Assembly: GCF_019931575.1 (NCBI RefSeq)
Contig: NZ_CP082923.1
Coordinates: 4,464,001-4,528,000, forward strand
Direction: 5' to 3'
Origin: Caulobacter segnis
GTDB taxonomy: Bacteria > Pseudomonadota > Alphaproteobacteria > Caulobacterales > Caulobacteraceae
DNA: 64,000 nt
Shown here: positions 8,232-18,131 of the stretch, in pieces
How the letters are laid out: each line of letters begins with the position of its first letter
How positions within the stretch are numbered: position 1 is the stretch's first letter
Made by a program: the position numbers and the translations under genes
The notes under the pieces: generated by a model
What the model was told of the DNA's origin: nothing
Seen by the model: only the letters and a program-made list of their open reading frames with translations
Database searches by the model: none

Positions 8232-11200
8232 TCGCCGCCCTCATCCGCTGGTCGGTCGCCAACCGCTTCTTCGTGCTGCTCGGCACCCTGGCGCTGATCG
8301 TGGCTGGCGGGCTGGCCGTACGCTCGACCTCGATCGACGCCTTGCCCGATCTCTCCGACACCCAGGTGATCATCCGCACCAGTTATCCAGGCCAGGCCCC
8401 ACAGTTGGTCGAGAACCAGGTCACCTATCCCCTGGCCACCACCATGCTGTCGGTGCCGGGAGCCAAGACCGTGCGCGCCTATTCATTCTTCGGCGACAGC
8501 TTCGTCTACGTGATCTTTGACGACAAGACCGACCTCTACTGGGCTCGCTCGCGCGTCCTGGAGTACCTCAACCAGGTCCAGAGCCGTCTTCCAGAGAGCG
8601 CTCGCCCCTCGCTCGGCCCGGACGCCACCGGGGTCGGCTGGGTCTACGAGTACGCCTTGGTCGACAAGACCGGCGGCCACGACCTCAGCCAGCTGCGATC
8701 GATCCAGGACTGGTTCCTGCGCTACGAGATGAAGACCCTGCCGGGCGTGGCCGAGGTCTCGGCGATCGGCGGCATGGTGCGCCAGTATCAGGTCGTGCTC
8801 GATCCGCAGAAGCTGGCCAGCTTCGGCGTCACCCACCAGCAGGTGGTCGCCGCGTTGAAAGGCGCCAACGCCGAGGCCGGCGGCTCGGTGCTGGAACTAG
8901 GCGAGGCCGAGTACATGGTCCGCGCCACCGGCTATCTGAAAACGATCGAGGACTTCCAGGCCGTGCCGCTGAAGACGGCGGCCGGCGGCGCCCCAGTGCG
9001 CCTCGGCGACGTGGCGACGATCCAGGTCGGCCCGGAGATGCGGCGCGGTATCGCCGAACTCAACGGCCAGGGCGAGGTGGCTGGCGGCGTGGTGATCCTG
9101 CGCTCCGGCGAAAACGCCCGCACGACGATCGCGGCGGTGAAGGCCAAGCTGGCCGAGCTGAAGAAGAGCCTGCCGCCCGGCGTCGAGGTGGTCACCACCT
9201 ACGACCGCTCGGGCCTGATCGACCGCGCCGTCCATAACCTGACCGGCAAGCTCCTGGAGGAGTTCCTGGTCGTGGCCCTGGTCTGCGCACTGTTCCTGGG
9301 CCACCTGCGCTCGGCTCTGGTGGCGATCATCTCCCTGCCGCTGGGCGTCCTGGCCGCGTTCCTAGTGATGAAGAGCCAGGGCATGGACGCCAACATCATG
9401 TCGCTGGGCGGCATCGCCATCGCCATCGGGGCCATGGTCGACGCGGCCGTGGTGATGATCGAGAACGCCCACAAGAAGCTGGAGCGCTGGGCGCACGAGC
9501 ATCCGGGCGAGACGTTGGACGGCGAGACCCGCTGGACGGTGATCACCGAGGCCGCCGCCGAGGTCGGTCCGGCGCTGTTCTTCAGCCTCCTGATCATCAC
9601 CCTGTCGTTCATCCCGGTCTTCACCCTACAAGCGCAGGAAGGCCGGCTCTTCCGGCCCCTGGCCTTCACCAAGACCTACGCCATGGCGGCGGCGGCCATC
9701 CTGTCGGTGACCCTGATCCCGGTGTTGATGGGCTACCTGATCCGCGGCCGAATTCCCGACGAGGCGGCCAATCCCATCAACCGCGTGCTGACGGCGGTCT
9801 ACCGCCCGCTCCTGGACCGGGTGATGCGTCGCCCCAGGACCACCCTGATCGTCGCCCTGCTGGCCTTCGCGACCACTGCCTGGCCGCTCGCCCATCTGGG
9901 CGGGGAGTTCATGCCCAACATGGACGAAGGCGACCTGCTGTACATGCCCTCTGCCTTACCGGGGTTGTCGGCGGCCAAGGCCGGACAGCTGCTCCAGCAA
10001 ACCGACCGGATGATCAAGACCGTGCCGGAAGTCGAGAGCGTGTTCGGCAAGGCCGGCCGGGCGGAAAGCGCCACCGATCCGGCCCCGCTGGAGATGTTCG
10101 AGACCACCATCCGCTTCAAGCCGCGCGACCAATGGCGGCCGGGCATGACGCCCGACAAGCTGGTCGCCGAACTCGATCAGCGCGTCCGCGTGCCCGGCCT
10201 GACCAATGTCTGGGTCCCGCCGATCCGCAACCGCATCGACATGCTGGCCACCGGCATCAAGAGCCCGATCGGGGTCAAGGTGTCGGGGGCCAGTCTGGCG
10301 GAACTAGACCGCATCGCTCGCAAGGTCGAGGGCGTGGCCAAGGGCGTGCCCGGCGTCAGCTCGGCCCTAGCCGAGCGCCTGACCGGCGGACGTTATGTCG
10401 ACGTCCGCATCGACCGCGCCGCCGCCGCTCGGTTCGGGCTCAATATCGACGACGTCCAGTCGATCGTCTCCGGGGCGATCGGCGGCGAGACCATCGGCCA
10501 GACGGTCGAGGGCCTGGCCCGCTATCCGATTAGTGTCCGCTATCCGCGCGAGCTGCGCGACAGCCTGGAAGGCCTGCGGGCCCTGCCGATCCTCACCCCC
10601 GGTGGCGCGCAGATCACCCTGGGCACGGTGGCGCAGGTCCAGATCGCCGACGGACCGCCGATGCTGAAGAGCGAGAACGGCCGGCCCACGACCTGGGTCT
10701 ATGTCGACGTCCGGGACCGGGACCTGGCCTCGGTGGTCGGCGATCTGCGTGAAGCGGTGAGCCAGAAGGTGCGGCTCTCGTCCGGCGTCAGCGTCTCCTA
10801 TTCGGGCCAGTTCGAATATCTGCAGCGTGCCGCCGACCGGCTGAAGATCGTGGTGCCGGCCACCCTGCTGATCATCTTCGTCCTGCTCTACGTGATCTTC
10901 CGCCGCTTCGACGAGGCGGGGCTGATCATGGCCACCCTGCCCTTCGCCCTGACCGGCGGGATCTGGACTCTCTACCTGGCGGGCTTCCACCAGTCGGTAG
11001 CCACCAGTGTCGGCTTCATCGCCCTGGCCGGGGTCTCGGCCGAGTTCGGGGTGGTGATGCTGATCTATCTCAAGCACGCCATGGACACGCTAGGACCGGA
11101 CCCGACGCCCGATCAGGTCGAGGCCGCCGTGCGGGAAGGCGCCCTGCTGCGGGTACGGCCCAAGGCCATGACCGTGGCCGTGATCCTGGCCGGTTTGGCT

Positions 11201-11347
11201 CCGATCCTGTGGGGCCATGGCACCGGCTCCGAAGTGATGAGTCGCATCGCCGCCCCGATGATCGGCGGCATGCTGACCGCGCCCCTGCTGTCGATGTTCG
11301 TGATCCCGGCCGGCTATCTGCTGCTGCGCCGAAGGAAAGAATTGTAA
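8228..11347 (+). CDS. cusA: CusA-type heavy-metal RND efflux pump
   Basis: 1039 aa, the usual size for HME-RND inner-membrane pumps. It has the N-terminal transmembrane helix, the TM4 motif GAMVDAAVVMIENAHKK with the proton-relay Asp near residue 404, the Met-rich periplasmic segment FMPNMDEGDLLYMPS and the repeated second half. It exports Cu(I)/Ag(I) with the two upstream proteins using the proton gradient; metal choice is inferred from the CusF fusion and Met residues. The start overlaps the adaptor stop (ATGA). It is the last gene of the operon, followed by a hairpin. Confidence 0.92.
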   Translation: MIAALIRWSVANRFFVLLGTLALIVAGGLAVRSTSIDALPDLSDTQVIIRTSYPGQAPQLVENQVTYPLATTMLSVPGAKTVRAYSFFGDSFVYVIFDDKTDLYWARSRVLEYLNQVQSRLPESARPSLGPDATGVGWVYEYALVDKTGGHDLSQLRSIQDWFLRYEMKTLPGVAEVSAIGGMVRQYQVVLDPQKLASFGVTHQQVVAALKGANAEAGGSVLELGEAEYMVRATGYLKTIEDFQAVPLKTAAGGAPVRLGDVATIQVGPEMRRGIAELNGQGEVAGGVVILRSGENARTTIAAVKAKLAELKKSLPPGVEVVTTYDRSGLIDRAVHNLTGKLLEEFLVVALVCALFLGHLRSALVAIISLPLGVLAAFLVMKSQGMDANIMSLGGIAIAIGAMVDAAVVMIENAHKKLERWAHEHPGETLDGETRWTVITEAAAEVGPALFFSLLIITLSFIPVFTLQAQEGRLFRPLAFTKTYAMAAAAILSVTLIPVLMGYLIRGRIPDEAANPINRVLTAVYRPLLDRVMRRPRTTLIVALLAFATTAWPLAHLGGEFMPNMDEGDLLYMPSALPGLSAAKAGQLLQQTDRMIKTVPEVESVFGKAGRAESATDPAPLEMFETTIRFKPRDQWRPGMTPDKLVAELDQRVRVPGLTNVWVPPIRNRIDMLATGIKSPIGVKVSGASLAELDRIARKVEGVAKGVPGVSSALAERLTGGRYVDVRIDRAAAARFGLNIDDVQSIVSGAIGGETIGQTVEGLARYPISVRYPRELRDSLEGLRALPILTPGGAQITLGTVAQVQIADGPPMLKSENGRPTTWVYVDVRDRDLASVVGDLREAVSQKVRLSSGVSVSYSGQFEYLQRAADRLKIVVPATLLIIFVLLYVIFRRFDEAGLIMATLPFALTGGIWTLYLAGFHQSVATSVGFIALAGVSAEFGVVMLIYLKHAMDTLGPDPTPDQVEAAVREGALLRVRPKAMTVAVILAGLAPILWGHGTGSEVMSRIAAPMIGGMLTAPLLSMFVIPAGYLLLRRRKEL

Positions 11348-11355
11348 GGATTGCG

Positions 11356-11379
11356 CTGCCCCGCTTAGCCGCGGGGCAG
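11356..11379 (+). terminator. Possible terminator after cusA
   Basis: A 9-bp perfect stem CTGCCCCGC / GCGGGGCAG with a 6-base loop lies 9 bp after the cusA stop. No T-run follows, so its strength is uncertain. Confidence 0.4.
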
Positions 11380-11583
11380 TCGCGCCAGTTGCAGCCGTTG
11401 GCATCCCTCCAGCTAGCGGACCTTCACCCGCCAGGCGCAAGGACGAGATCGACCCGCTACTAACCTTTACGATGTCAGCATCCTGATCAATGTCCGGCGT
11501 CAGGTAGGTTCAATGATTCTGGCCCTCCCCCGTACAGCTGCAGGAACGACGGCCACCTTCGGTCTCGCCGTCGACCGCTGGTC

Positions 11584-13818
11584 TCATCGGATCCCAAGAT
11601 CGAAATAGCTCCCTAGCCGCCAGCGGATTTCGATGGGCTTGCCCGCATCGGTGATGGACTCGTCGCTGACCGCTCGCCCCGTGCCGTAGTTGATCTGGGT
11701 GTCGGGGCGTTTGGGAATGGCGATGACCGCCAAGATCCGGCTTCCCGGAGCGAGCAGACGGGCGGTGAGCGTCTGGCTCGTAAAAGCGAGCGTTTGCGGG
11801 TGCCCGGGGCGAAGAAGCTGGCGGCGGCTTCGATTCGCCATGTAGCTCGCGCGGCCCAGATAGGAGGCCAGCGGAAGCATGGTCCCGTCCGCGCGTCGCT
11901 CATAGAAATCGACGGAAAGATCGAAGTCGCGCTTGTTCGTCACGATGCGGAACCGCGCCTTGAACAGACCGTCCACCTCGATCGGCTTGGTCAGCGGCGC
12001 GGTCGCGAACACCAGCGCGTTGTTCCTATCCACACCGTCGGCCGACGGAGCGGCGTCGACATCGCTGCGGTCTGCAAGATCGACGCGCAGTTCTGGCTCA
12101 CGCTCGGAGACCGGAGCCGTCTTGCTGAAGAGCAGGCGCGCGCCCTCCCGTTGGCCCGTCAGGTAGAGGCGTAACGGCTTGCTGGCCATCGTGGCCAAGC
12201 TGGAGGCGTGTCGCCATCGATCGGAGCCCATCACCTGGAAGTTGATCCGATCACGCAGAATGTTGGGCATCGGCGCGCCGTGAAAAACATGATCGAACCA
12301 CTTCAGGCGAACGTCCTGCAGGTCAATCTTCGCCGCCTGGTCGACCTCATAACCGCGCACCGTGGGAAGCACGCCGGTCTGCATCGCGGTGTGATGATAG
12401 GGGCCGACCAGCAGGCGATGGTCCGCCGAAGGGCGGTAGCGATAGTGCTGCTCCAGATAGTAGAGCGCCCCGACCATGCCGCCGTCATAGTACCCCGTCT
12501 GGACGAAGACCGGGATATCGACCTTGGCGAACTCCTCGCCATACGGGATCAGTCTTTGCCAGTAGGCGTCATAGTCTGGATGATCCAGCCACCGGTTAAA
12601 GATCGGGTTCGGCGTCCCGTCGATCCGGTCGAGATCGCGATAATGCCGGCCGCTCACATACCAGTTGCGTTCGAGCGCCGCCCAGCGGGCGCTGTCGCCA
12701 TAGGTCTTGTCGTCCAGGCCCTTGGTGTTGGTCGTGTAGAACGGCCAAGGATACATGAACGTCTGGAACACATTGCCTTGCATCGGCGCGTCGATGCCCG
12801 GCGCGTTGCTGGCGCTGGTCGCGATCGCCTTCAGGGCGGCCGGACGGTGTTTGACGGCCGCCCATTGCGTCGAAGCGTTGTAGCTGCCGCTGAACATGCC
12901 GACGCGCCCGTCGCTCCAGGGCTGGCGCGCCAGCCACTCGATCACCGTCGCCGCATCGGCGCCGTCGTGCTCGTAGGGGACGGCAGGCCCCGGGCTGCGG
13001 CCCTTGCCGCGCGTATAGGCCACGACGCCGGCATAGCCATGGGCGGCCATCTTGACCGCGTCGGCAAAGCTCCAGTCGTCCCTGGCGTAGATGGTGAAGT
13101 TCAGCAGCGCGACCTTCTTGGTGCTTGCGGACCCGCGCGGTCGCACGATCATCACCGCGATCCGCGCGCCGTCCGGCGTGGGGACCAGAACGCGGTCGTC
13201 GACGACGAAGCGCCGCTCCGCATCGGCGCGGATCAGCGCGGCGGAGGCAGGCCAAAGAGCGGTCCAGGCAAGGACCGCCTGGCGGGCCGCGATCACATCC
13301 GCCGCTGACGCGCAGTCACGCAAGACAGCGTCAGTGCAAGCCTTCGCCGTGACGGCATACTGATCGCGCACCCGTTCCAGGTCGCCGCGATAGTCTGGAA
13401 GCACCTCGGCCATCTGCGTGTCGGACAGAGCGCCGAAGATCTCGCCGAAAGCTGTTTTCAACGCCGCGTCGGCATCCATGCCACGCGCCTCATGACGCTT
13501 TGCGCGGACATAGATGCGCCAAGGAACGAGCCCGTTCGCCTGTCGGGGTTGATCGGGCCGGTACATCGCCTGCAACCGGTCGATGCTGGTCTCAGCGGCT
13601 TCGTAGCGGCCGGCGGCGATCTGCAGCCGATAGAGACGCTTCATCTCGTCCGGCGTGGTCGCCGCGCCGTAGCGCGCGAGAAGCGCTTCGGCGACCGAGG
13701 CTTCAGCCTCAGGCTTGGCGTCGACCGGGACGGTCGAGGCGCTGGCGGCCGGCAGAGCGGCGGCCAGAGACAGCGCCGCGCACAACACAGCAGCCTGGCG
13801 AAGAGAGCGTAGGTTCAA
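11584..13818 (-). CDS. CocE/NonD (S15-like) exported hydrolase
   Basis: 744 aa with a signal peptide (RQAAVLCAALSLAAALPAASA). After a helical N-terminal part of ~190 residues comes an X-Pro dipeptidyl-peptidase/CocE-type alpha/beta-hydrolase: nucleophile motif MFSGSYNAS, acid region TGYYDGG and histidine region GPYHH, then the C-terminal beta-sandwich (LYLTGQREGARLLF...). It is probably a periplasmic serine peptidase or esterase; the substrate cannot be told. It lies 100 bp downstream of a LytTR regulator on the same strand, which may control it. Confidence 0.85.
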   Translation of the reverse strand: MNLRSLRQAAVLCAALSLAAALPAASASTVPVDAKPEAEASVAEALLARYGAATTPDEMKRLYRLQIAAGRYEAAETSIDRLQAMYRPDQPRQANGLVPWRIYVRAKRHEARGMDADAALKTAFGEIFGALSDTQMAEVLPDYRGDLERVRDQYAVTAKACTDAVLRDCASAADVIAARQAVLAWTALWPASAALIRADAERRFVVDDRVLVPTPDGARIAVMIVRPRGSASTKKVALLNFTIYARDDWSFADAVKMAAHGYAGVVAYTRGKGRSPGPAVPYEHDGADAATVIEWLARQPWSDGRVGMFSGSYNASTQWAAVKHRPAALKAIATSASNAPGIDAPMQGNVFQTFMYPWPFYTTNTKGLDDKTYGDSARWAALERNWYVSGRHYRDLDRIDGTPNPIFNRWLDHPDYDAYWQRLIPYGEEFAKVDIPVFVQTGYYDGGMVGALYYLEQHYRYRPSADHRLLVGPYHHTAMQTGVLPTVRGYEVDQAAKIDLQDVRLKWFDHVFHGAPMPNILRDRINFQVMGSDRWRHASSLATMASKPLRLYLTGQREGARLLFSKTAPVSEREPELRVDLADRSDVDAAPSADGVDRNNALVFATAPLTKPIEVDGLFKARFRIVTNKRDFDLSVDFYERRADGTMLPLASYLGRASYMANRSRRQLLRPGHPQTLAFTSQTLTARLLAPGSRILAVIAIPKRPDTQINYGTGRAVSDESITDAGKPIEIRWRLGSYFDLGIR

Positions 13819-13918
13819 GTGTTTTCTCCGTTCGCCTCCAGGCTAGCGAAACGGAAAACCGGCCGACGGGAAATCGGCCAACCGACACCGGGTGAAGTCG
13901 AACGGTCTCTGGAGGCCG

Positions 13919-14779
13919 TTAAATGATCCGCGCACGCAGGAGTCGCGCCCCTGCTCGGCTCGACTGGATAGCCTGGCCATTGGCCATGTGCAGCAGCATC
14001 CGGCCCCCGCCTGCGGGTTCCGCACGCTCGATCAGATCGACATTGACGATCGAGGAGCGGTGGACGCGCACGAATATGGCGGCGTCGAGAGATTTTTCGA
14101 ATTCGGCCAGTGTCATGCGGACGAGATGATTGCGATCGAGCGTCGCCACGTCGGAATAGTCGTCGGCGCCAGTGATGCAGACGACCCGGCTGACGTCCAC
14201 CGGGAGGATGTCCTCGCCGCTACGAATGAAATGGCGTGACGCCTGCCGTTTGCGCGGGACTTCCCGATCCGAGGGCGGTGCGGGGAGCGTGACCTCCGCT
14301 TCACTGGCTGCCCACTTGGCGTTCGAAATAGGTCGCCAGGCCTGGAGATAGGACAAGGCGGCGATGACGGCATAGGTCGTCGCGTTTTCCAGCAACTGCC
14401 AGGCGCTTCCCTTCCCAAATGGCTTCACTTCGAAGGCGAAGGGAGAAGCGCCGTTCGCCATACCCAGCAGGATGATCAGAACCCAAAACGACAACACCGA
14501 AAACGCCGTGCACAGAACGGCGTGGCCTAGGGTTTGGCGGATCGCGCTGCGACCGACCAGCTTCTCGATGATGAAGCGCCGCACCAAGCCGCCGAAGAGG
14601 ATAACGGGGATGGTGTTGGCGATGCCCCCCACAAACGCGGCGCCAAGATCAGTATCATCACGCGCAACGAAGATCGTCACCGTGTAGGCGCAGCCGATGA
14701 CAGCGACCGCGAGCATGTCGAAGGCGCGTGTCCCCAACGCCAACCCAGAACGCGTGAAGGGCGAGCTCGGCGCATCCAC
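13919..14779 (-). CDS. LytTR DNA-binding regulator with membrane N-terminus
   Basis: 286 aa from a GTG start preceded by GAGGGGA. The first ~150 residues contain about four hydrophobic segments. The C-terminal ~100 residues (FIRSGEDILPVDVSRVVCI...RVHRSSIVNVDLIERAEP...) are a LytTR domain, with the characteristic phrases VRVHRSSIVNVD and Gly-rich GGRMLLHM. It is a membrane-bound transcription factor, probably for the downstream hydrolase gene. The signal it senses is unknown. Confidence 0.85.
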   Translation of the reverse strand: MDAPSSPFTRSGLALGTRAFDMLAVAVIGCAYTVTIFVARDDTDLGAAFVGGIANTIPVILFGGLVRRFIIEKLVGRSAIRQTLGHAVLCTAFSVLSFWVLIILLGMANGASPFAFEVKPFGKGSAWQLLENATTYAVIAALSYLQAWRPISNAKWAASEAEVTLPAPPSDREVPRKRQASRHFIRSGEDILPVDVSRVVCITGADDYSDVATLDRNHLVRMTLAEFEKSLDAAIFVRVHRSSIVNVDLIERAEPAGGGRMLLHMANGQAIQSSRAGARLLRARII

Positions 14780-15035
14780 AATGACAGTCCCCTCACGACA
14801 CTCTTCAGGACGGAATAGGTAACCGGAATCTGTGTGCGCTTGCTATGCGCCCGACCATTACCAGCGCCCCTTAGCCGACGTACGTGACGTCTGGTTCGCG
14901 GTCGTTCTCTTCGATGCTCTGAGGTAGTCGTCGATGCGTCCGGCTTGTGCATCAGATCGCAGGCGGCCACTCACAGTTCTCCAGAGCATCCGTCTTTGCG
15001 CTCCGTTTCGCGGGAGTTCACCGACATTTCCGCTC

Positions 15036-15971
15036 TCAGTTGACCTCAAATCCGGCGCGCCGTAACTGGACCAGCATGCTTTCTGGGCCGACGAGGTGAT
15101 AGAGGCCGACAACGACCAGCGCCGGCTTCGGACCGCTCAGCATCGTCTCGAAACGCGGAACCCAAGCGCGATTCCGTTCGACCGTGAGTTTGGCATAAAG
15201 CTCCGGATAATCGCGACGTTCGTGATCGACAAAATCCGCCGCCGCCGTCTGTCGGCCCGCGAGCCATTCTGTCGATATGCGCTCGGCCCCTTCGCGGCCC
15301 AGCAACGCGCCATCGACGGCGTAGCAAAGGAACTGCGCCTCCTGTTTCGGGGTCATGCCGGCGAACCAGGCAAAGACGTCGTCCTTCACCTCGAACTCGC
15401 TCGAGACTGGAACCCCGATTTCGGTGGCCCGTGCGCTGAGAACGGCGTTGGCCGATTTCCCGGTCAGACCTGCGGCTCGGTAACCAGCGTCCTCGATCGT
15501 CGCGCCGATCAGCCACGGCCGCGCGCCAGCCAGACCGTTCATGGATACGGCGGTCAGAGCCATTGCGGTCTTCAAGCGGGCCAACTGCTCCGGCGACAGC
15601 AGCTCCAGAGGCGACGGCGCCGTCGACATGCCAAACTGCTTGATGAGCTCCCCACCGGGACGCCGGTAGATTTGGTTCGTCTCGGTCCATAGACGGCCGC
15701 AACGCTCGAGCAACGCCAAGATCTCAGGGGCATGCCAATCCACGGGGCGGGGCAGGGTTTCGCCTAAAACATAGGTGAGCTTGCCGCCCTTCTTCACGGT
15801 CCAGAGCGGCGCCTTGGGCGCGGCAAGCACCGATCCTGGCGCTAAAGCAACGCAAGCTGCGGGGAGGCCATAGTTGAAGAACTGGCGTCGCGTGCGCTGA
15901 ATTTCAGGCAACGGGGCATCGGCACTTGCCTGGAGAGCAAGCTCAGGCAGCGGCGTCCTCGGTCCCTTCAT
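15036..15971 (-). CDS. TraB/GumN-family protein
   Basis: 311 aa from the ATG at 15971, which has GGGAGGA 8 bp upstream; a longer frame to 16031 lacks this. RRQFFNYGLPAACVALAPGSVLA suggests an export signal with twin Arg. LWTVKKGGKLTYVLGETL at the front and VVVGLYHLVGPESMLVQLRRAGFEV at the end are typical of the TraB/GumN fold, which is related to erythromycin-esterase/Tiki-like metalloprotease folds. Function is not established in bacteria. It is a single gene divergent from the phosphatase cluster. Confidence 0.75.
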   Translation of the reverse strand: MKGPRTPLPELALQASADAPLPEIQRTRRQFFNYGLPAACVALAPGSVLAAPKAPLWTVKKGGKLTYVLGETLPRPVDWHAPEILALLERCGRLWTETNQIYRRPGGELIKQFGMSTAPSPLELLSPEQLARLKTAMALTAVSMNGLAGARPWLIGATIEDAGYRAAGLTGKSANAVLSARATEIGVPVSSEFEVKDDVFAWFAGMTPKQEAQFLCYAVDGALLGREGAERISTEWLAGRQTAAADFVDHERRDYPELYAKLTVERNRAWVPRFETMLSGPKPALVVVGLYHLVGPESMLVQLRRAGFEVN

Positions 15972-16451
15972 GCAGCCAGTCCTCCCGTTCCAATCCAGGA
16001 GGACGTTCGCACGCGCCGGTGCTCGCATCACCTTAAGTTTAGGTCATGTCGAAGGCGACCGAACGTCGCCATGCCACCGGCGGCGCCTGGCGCAGGGCGA
16101 TCGCTCGGAAAGGCCAGTCTGAAGGACCGACTTCACCCCTCCACAGTCGGTCGCGGCGTCTCCTTCGGCGTGGTCGCGCCAGAAGCGGACTTCGCGTCAC
16201 CTCCGGCAAGGCGACGTTCGGCGCGTGCTCAAGCCGAGCCGCGTCCTACGCCAGTGGGGAATTCATCGGGGCTGGGGATGAACGGTCCGAGCCCGGTGAT
16301 CCGCCCACGGGCGCTGGGGGCGACAAGGATATCGGCAGAACATCTTTGTCTTCGGCGTCAGCGGCCACGCCATGAAAACGGCGTGTGGCAATCACTGGGC
16401 TTTGGAAAAAGGTCGGTCAGAACCAACGCCCGGATCGCGAGTTCCCAAGTC
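15972..16451. other. Divergent intergenic region without recognised gene
   Basis: About 480 bp between the TraB/GumN start and the histidine phosphatase start. Short frames are present but their composition (Arg/Ser/Gly runs, no ribosome site) does not look protein-coding. It presumably holds the two divergent promoters; I see no clear operator. Confidence 0.5.
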
Positions 16452-17216
16452 ATGGAACAGCGCTGGCCAGACCGCCTCTGGATTGTCCGCCACGGCCAGA
16501 GCGCCGGCAATGTGGCTCGCGACGCGGCCGACGCGGCGGGCCTCGGCCGCATCGACATCGCCGACCGCGACATGGACGTGGCCCTTAGCCCCCTAGGGCG
16601 CGAGCAAGCCACGGCGTTGGGGCGATGGTTTTCGGCCCAGCCGGAAGAGGCGCGCCCGCGCACGATCATGGCCTCACCCTACCGGCGCGCGGTCCAGACC
16701 AGCCAGATCATTCGCGACCAGGGCGGTCTGGTGTCCAAGAGTCAGAAGTTCTGCGTCGACGAGCGTCTGCGCGAGAAGGAGTTCGGCGTTCTGGATCGCC
16801 TGACCCGCGTCGGCATCGAAGCGCAGTTTCCCGAGCAGGCCGAGTTTCGTCGCCTGCTGGGCAAATTCTATCATCGGCCGCCCGGCGGAGAGAGCTGGTG
16901 CGATGTGATCCTGCGGCTGCGCAGTCTGCTCGACACCATGAGCCTGCACTATGCCGGCGACCGGGTGATGATCGTCGCCCACCAGGTGGTCGTTCTTTGC
17001 CTGCGCTACCTGCTCGAGAGCCTCAGCGAAGAAGAGATCCTGACCATCGACCGCCAGGCCGACATCGCCAACTGCGGCGTGACCGAATACCGCTACGATC
17101 CCGACGCGGAGCCCGACGGGGGCCTGCGGCTCGTCCGCTACAATTTCACCGCGCCGCTGGAACAGCAGTCCGCCCCGGTCACCGCCGAACCCGACGCCAA
17201 TGTCGCGGCGCGATGA
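16452..17216 (+). CDS. Histidine phosphatase family protein
   Basis: 254 aa. RLWIVRHGQSAGN near the N-terminus is the RHG phosphohistidine motif. SPLGREQATALGRW, ASPYRRAVQTSQI (second Arg) and DRVMIVAHQVVVLCLRY (second His) complete the phosphoglycerate-mutase-like active site. It probably removes phosphate from a small molecule or sugar phosphate. The ATG at 16452 is chosen because the motif begins 13 residues in; the longer upstream frame looks non-coding. Its stop overlaps the start of the next gene. Confidence 0.88.
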   Translation: MEQRWPDRLWIVRHGQSAGNVARDAADAAGLGRIDIADRDMDVALSPLGREQATALGRWFSAQPEEARPRTIMASPYRRAVQTSQIIRDQGGLVSKSQKFCVDERLREKEFGVLDRLTRVGIEAQFPEQAEFRRLLGKFYHRPPGGESWCDVILRLRSLLDTMSLHYAGDRVMIVAHQVVVLCLRYLLESLSEEEILTIDRQADIANCGVTEYRYDPDAEPDGGLRLVRYNFTAPLEQQSAPVTAEPDANVAAR

Positions 17217-18097
17217 GAAAGCTTTCGCGCCTGGGCCCGGCCCTGCTCAAGTCTATGCCGCTACCGGCCGTTGGCGACGGCGGCAAGGATGAGCGGGGCC
17301 GCGTGTTGGTGATCGGCGGGGGCCTCGAACTGGCCGGGGCCGTCGCCCTGGCGGGCGTGGCGGCGCTGCGGGCGGGGGCCGGCAAGCTGCAGTTGGCGAC
17401 CGCCGCCAGCGTGGTCCCGACCCTGACCGTGGCCGTGCCCGAGGCGCGGGTCTTCGCCCTGCCCGAGACCAAGGCGGGTTTGCTCGCGGCGAGGGCCGCC
17501 GCGATCCTGTCCAAGCACCTGGAGGGCTGCGACGCCGTTCTGGTCGGGCCAGGGATGATGCACGACAACCAGAACCTGGCGGCCAAGGTGCTGGCCGTGG
17601 TTCAGGAGCAAGCCATCGTTCTGGACGCGGGCGCCATGGCCGCGGCCGAGTGTCGGAAGCCGAGCGCTGGTTCGCCTCTACGGGTTCTGACACCCCATGC
17701 CGGCGAAATGGCCCGCCTGCTCGACGTCGAGAAGGCGGCCATCGAGGCCGACCCGGTCGCCGCGGCGCATGAGGCGGCCCGCCGGTTTTCGGCGGTGATC
17801 GCGATGAAGGGCGCGGAGACCGTCGTGGTCTCTCCCGACGGTCAGGCGGCGCTTTATCCCGGCGGCGGGGCCGGCCTTGGCACCTCGGGATCGGGCGACG
17901 TCCTGGCGGGTCTGATCACCGGCCTGCTCGCGCGCGGGGCCGCGCCCTTTCAAGCCACGGCCTGGGGTGTCTGGCTGCACGGCGAGGCTGGCAAGCGCCT
18001 GGCGCGGCGCATTGGCCCGCTCGGCTTCCTGGCGCGGGAAATCGCCGATGAGGTTCCCGGCCTGTTGGCGTCCGTCCCACCCCGCCAGTCGGCATAG
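17213..18097 (+). CDS. nnrD: ADP-dependent NAD(P)H-hydrate dehydratase
   Basis: 294 aa, starting at an ATGA overlap with the phosphatase. It is a ribokinase-like fold with RVLVIGGGLELAGAVALAGVAALRAGAGK, LTPHAGEMARLL and GTSGSGDVLAGLITGLLARG, the signature of NAD(P)HX dehydratase (CARKD/NnrD). It repairs hydrated NAD(P)H using ADP. There is no NnrE epimerase domain, so this is the stand-alone dehydratase, possibly a second copy carried by the island. Confidence 0.9.
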   Translation: MRKLSRLGPALLKSMPLPAVGDGGKDERGRVLVIGGGLELAGAVALAGVAALRAGAGKLQLATAASVVPTLTVAVPEARVFALPETKAGLLAARAAAILSKHLEGCDAVLVGPGMMHDNQNLAAKVLAVVQEQAIVLDAGAMAAAECRKPSAGSPLRVLTPHAGEMARLLDVEKAAIEADPVAAAHEAARRFSAVIAMKGAETVVVSPDGQAALYPGGGAGLGTSGSGDVLAGLITGLLARGAAPFQATAWGVWLHGEAGKRLARRIGPLGFLAREIADEVPGLLASVPPRQSA

Positions 18098-18119
18098 CGG
18101 CAGCGCGCCTACCTGCCGC
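18097..18119. terminator. Bidirectional hairpin between convergent genes
   Basis: A 7-bp stem GCGGCAG / CTGCCGC with a 9-base loop lies between the ends of the plus-strand dehydratase and the minus-strand hypothetical gene. Confidence 0.4.
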
Positions 18120-18131
18120 ACGTCGCGCGCG

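Noticed and set aside
13843..15112. Several 60-97 aa frames around the LytTR gene
   Set aside because: They overlap the LytTR gene or the TraB start in other frames and have no motif or ribosome site.
16046..16375. 109-aa frame in the TraB/phosphatase gap
   Set aside because: Arg/Gly/Ser-rich, no ribosome site, and overlapped by other equally long frames; looks like GC-driven open frame.
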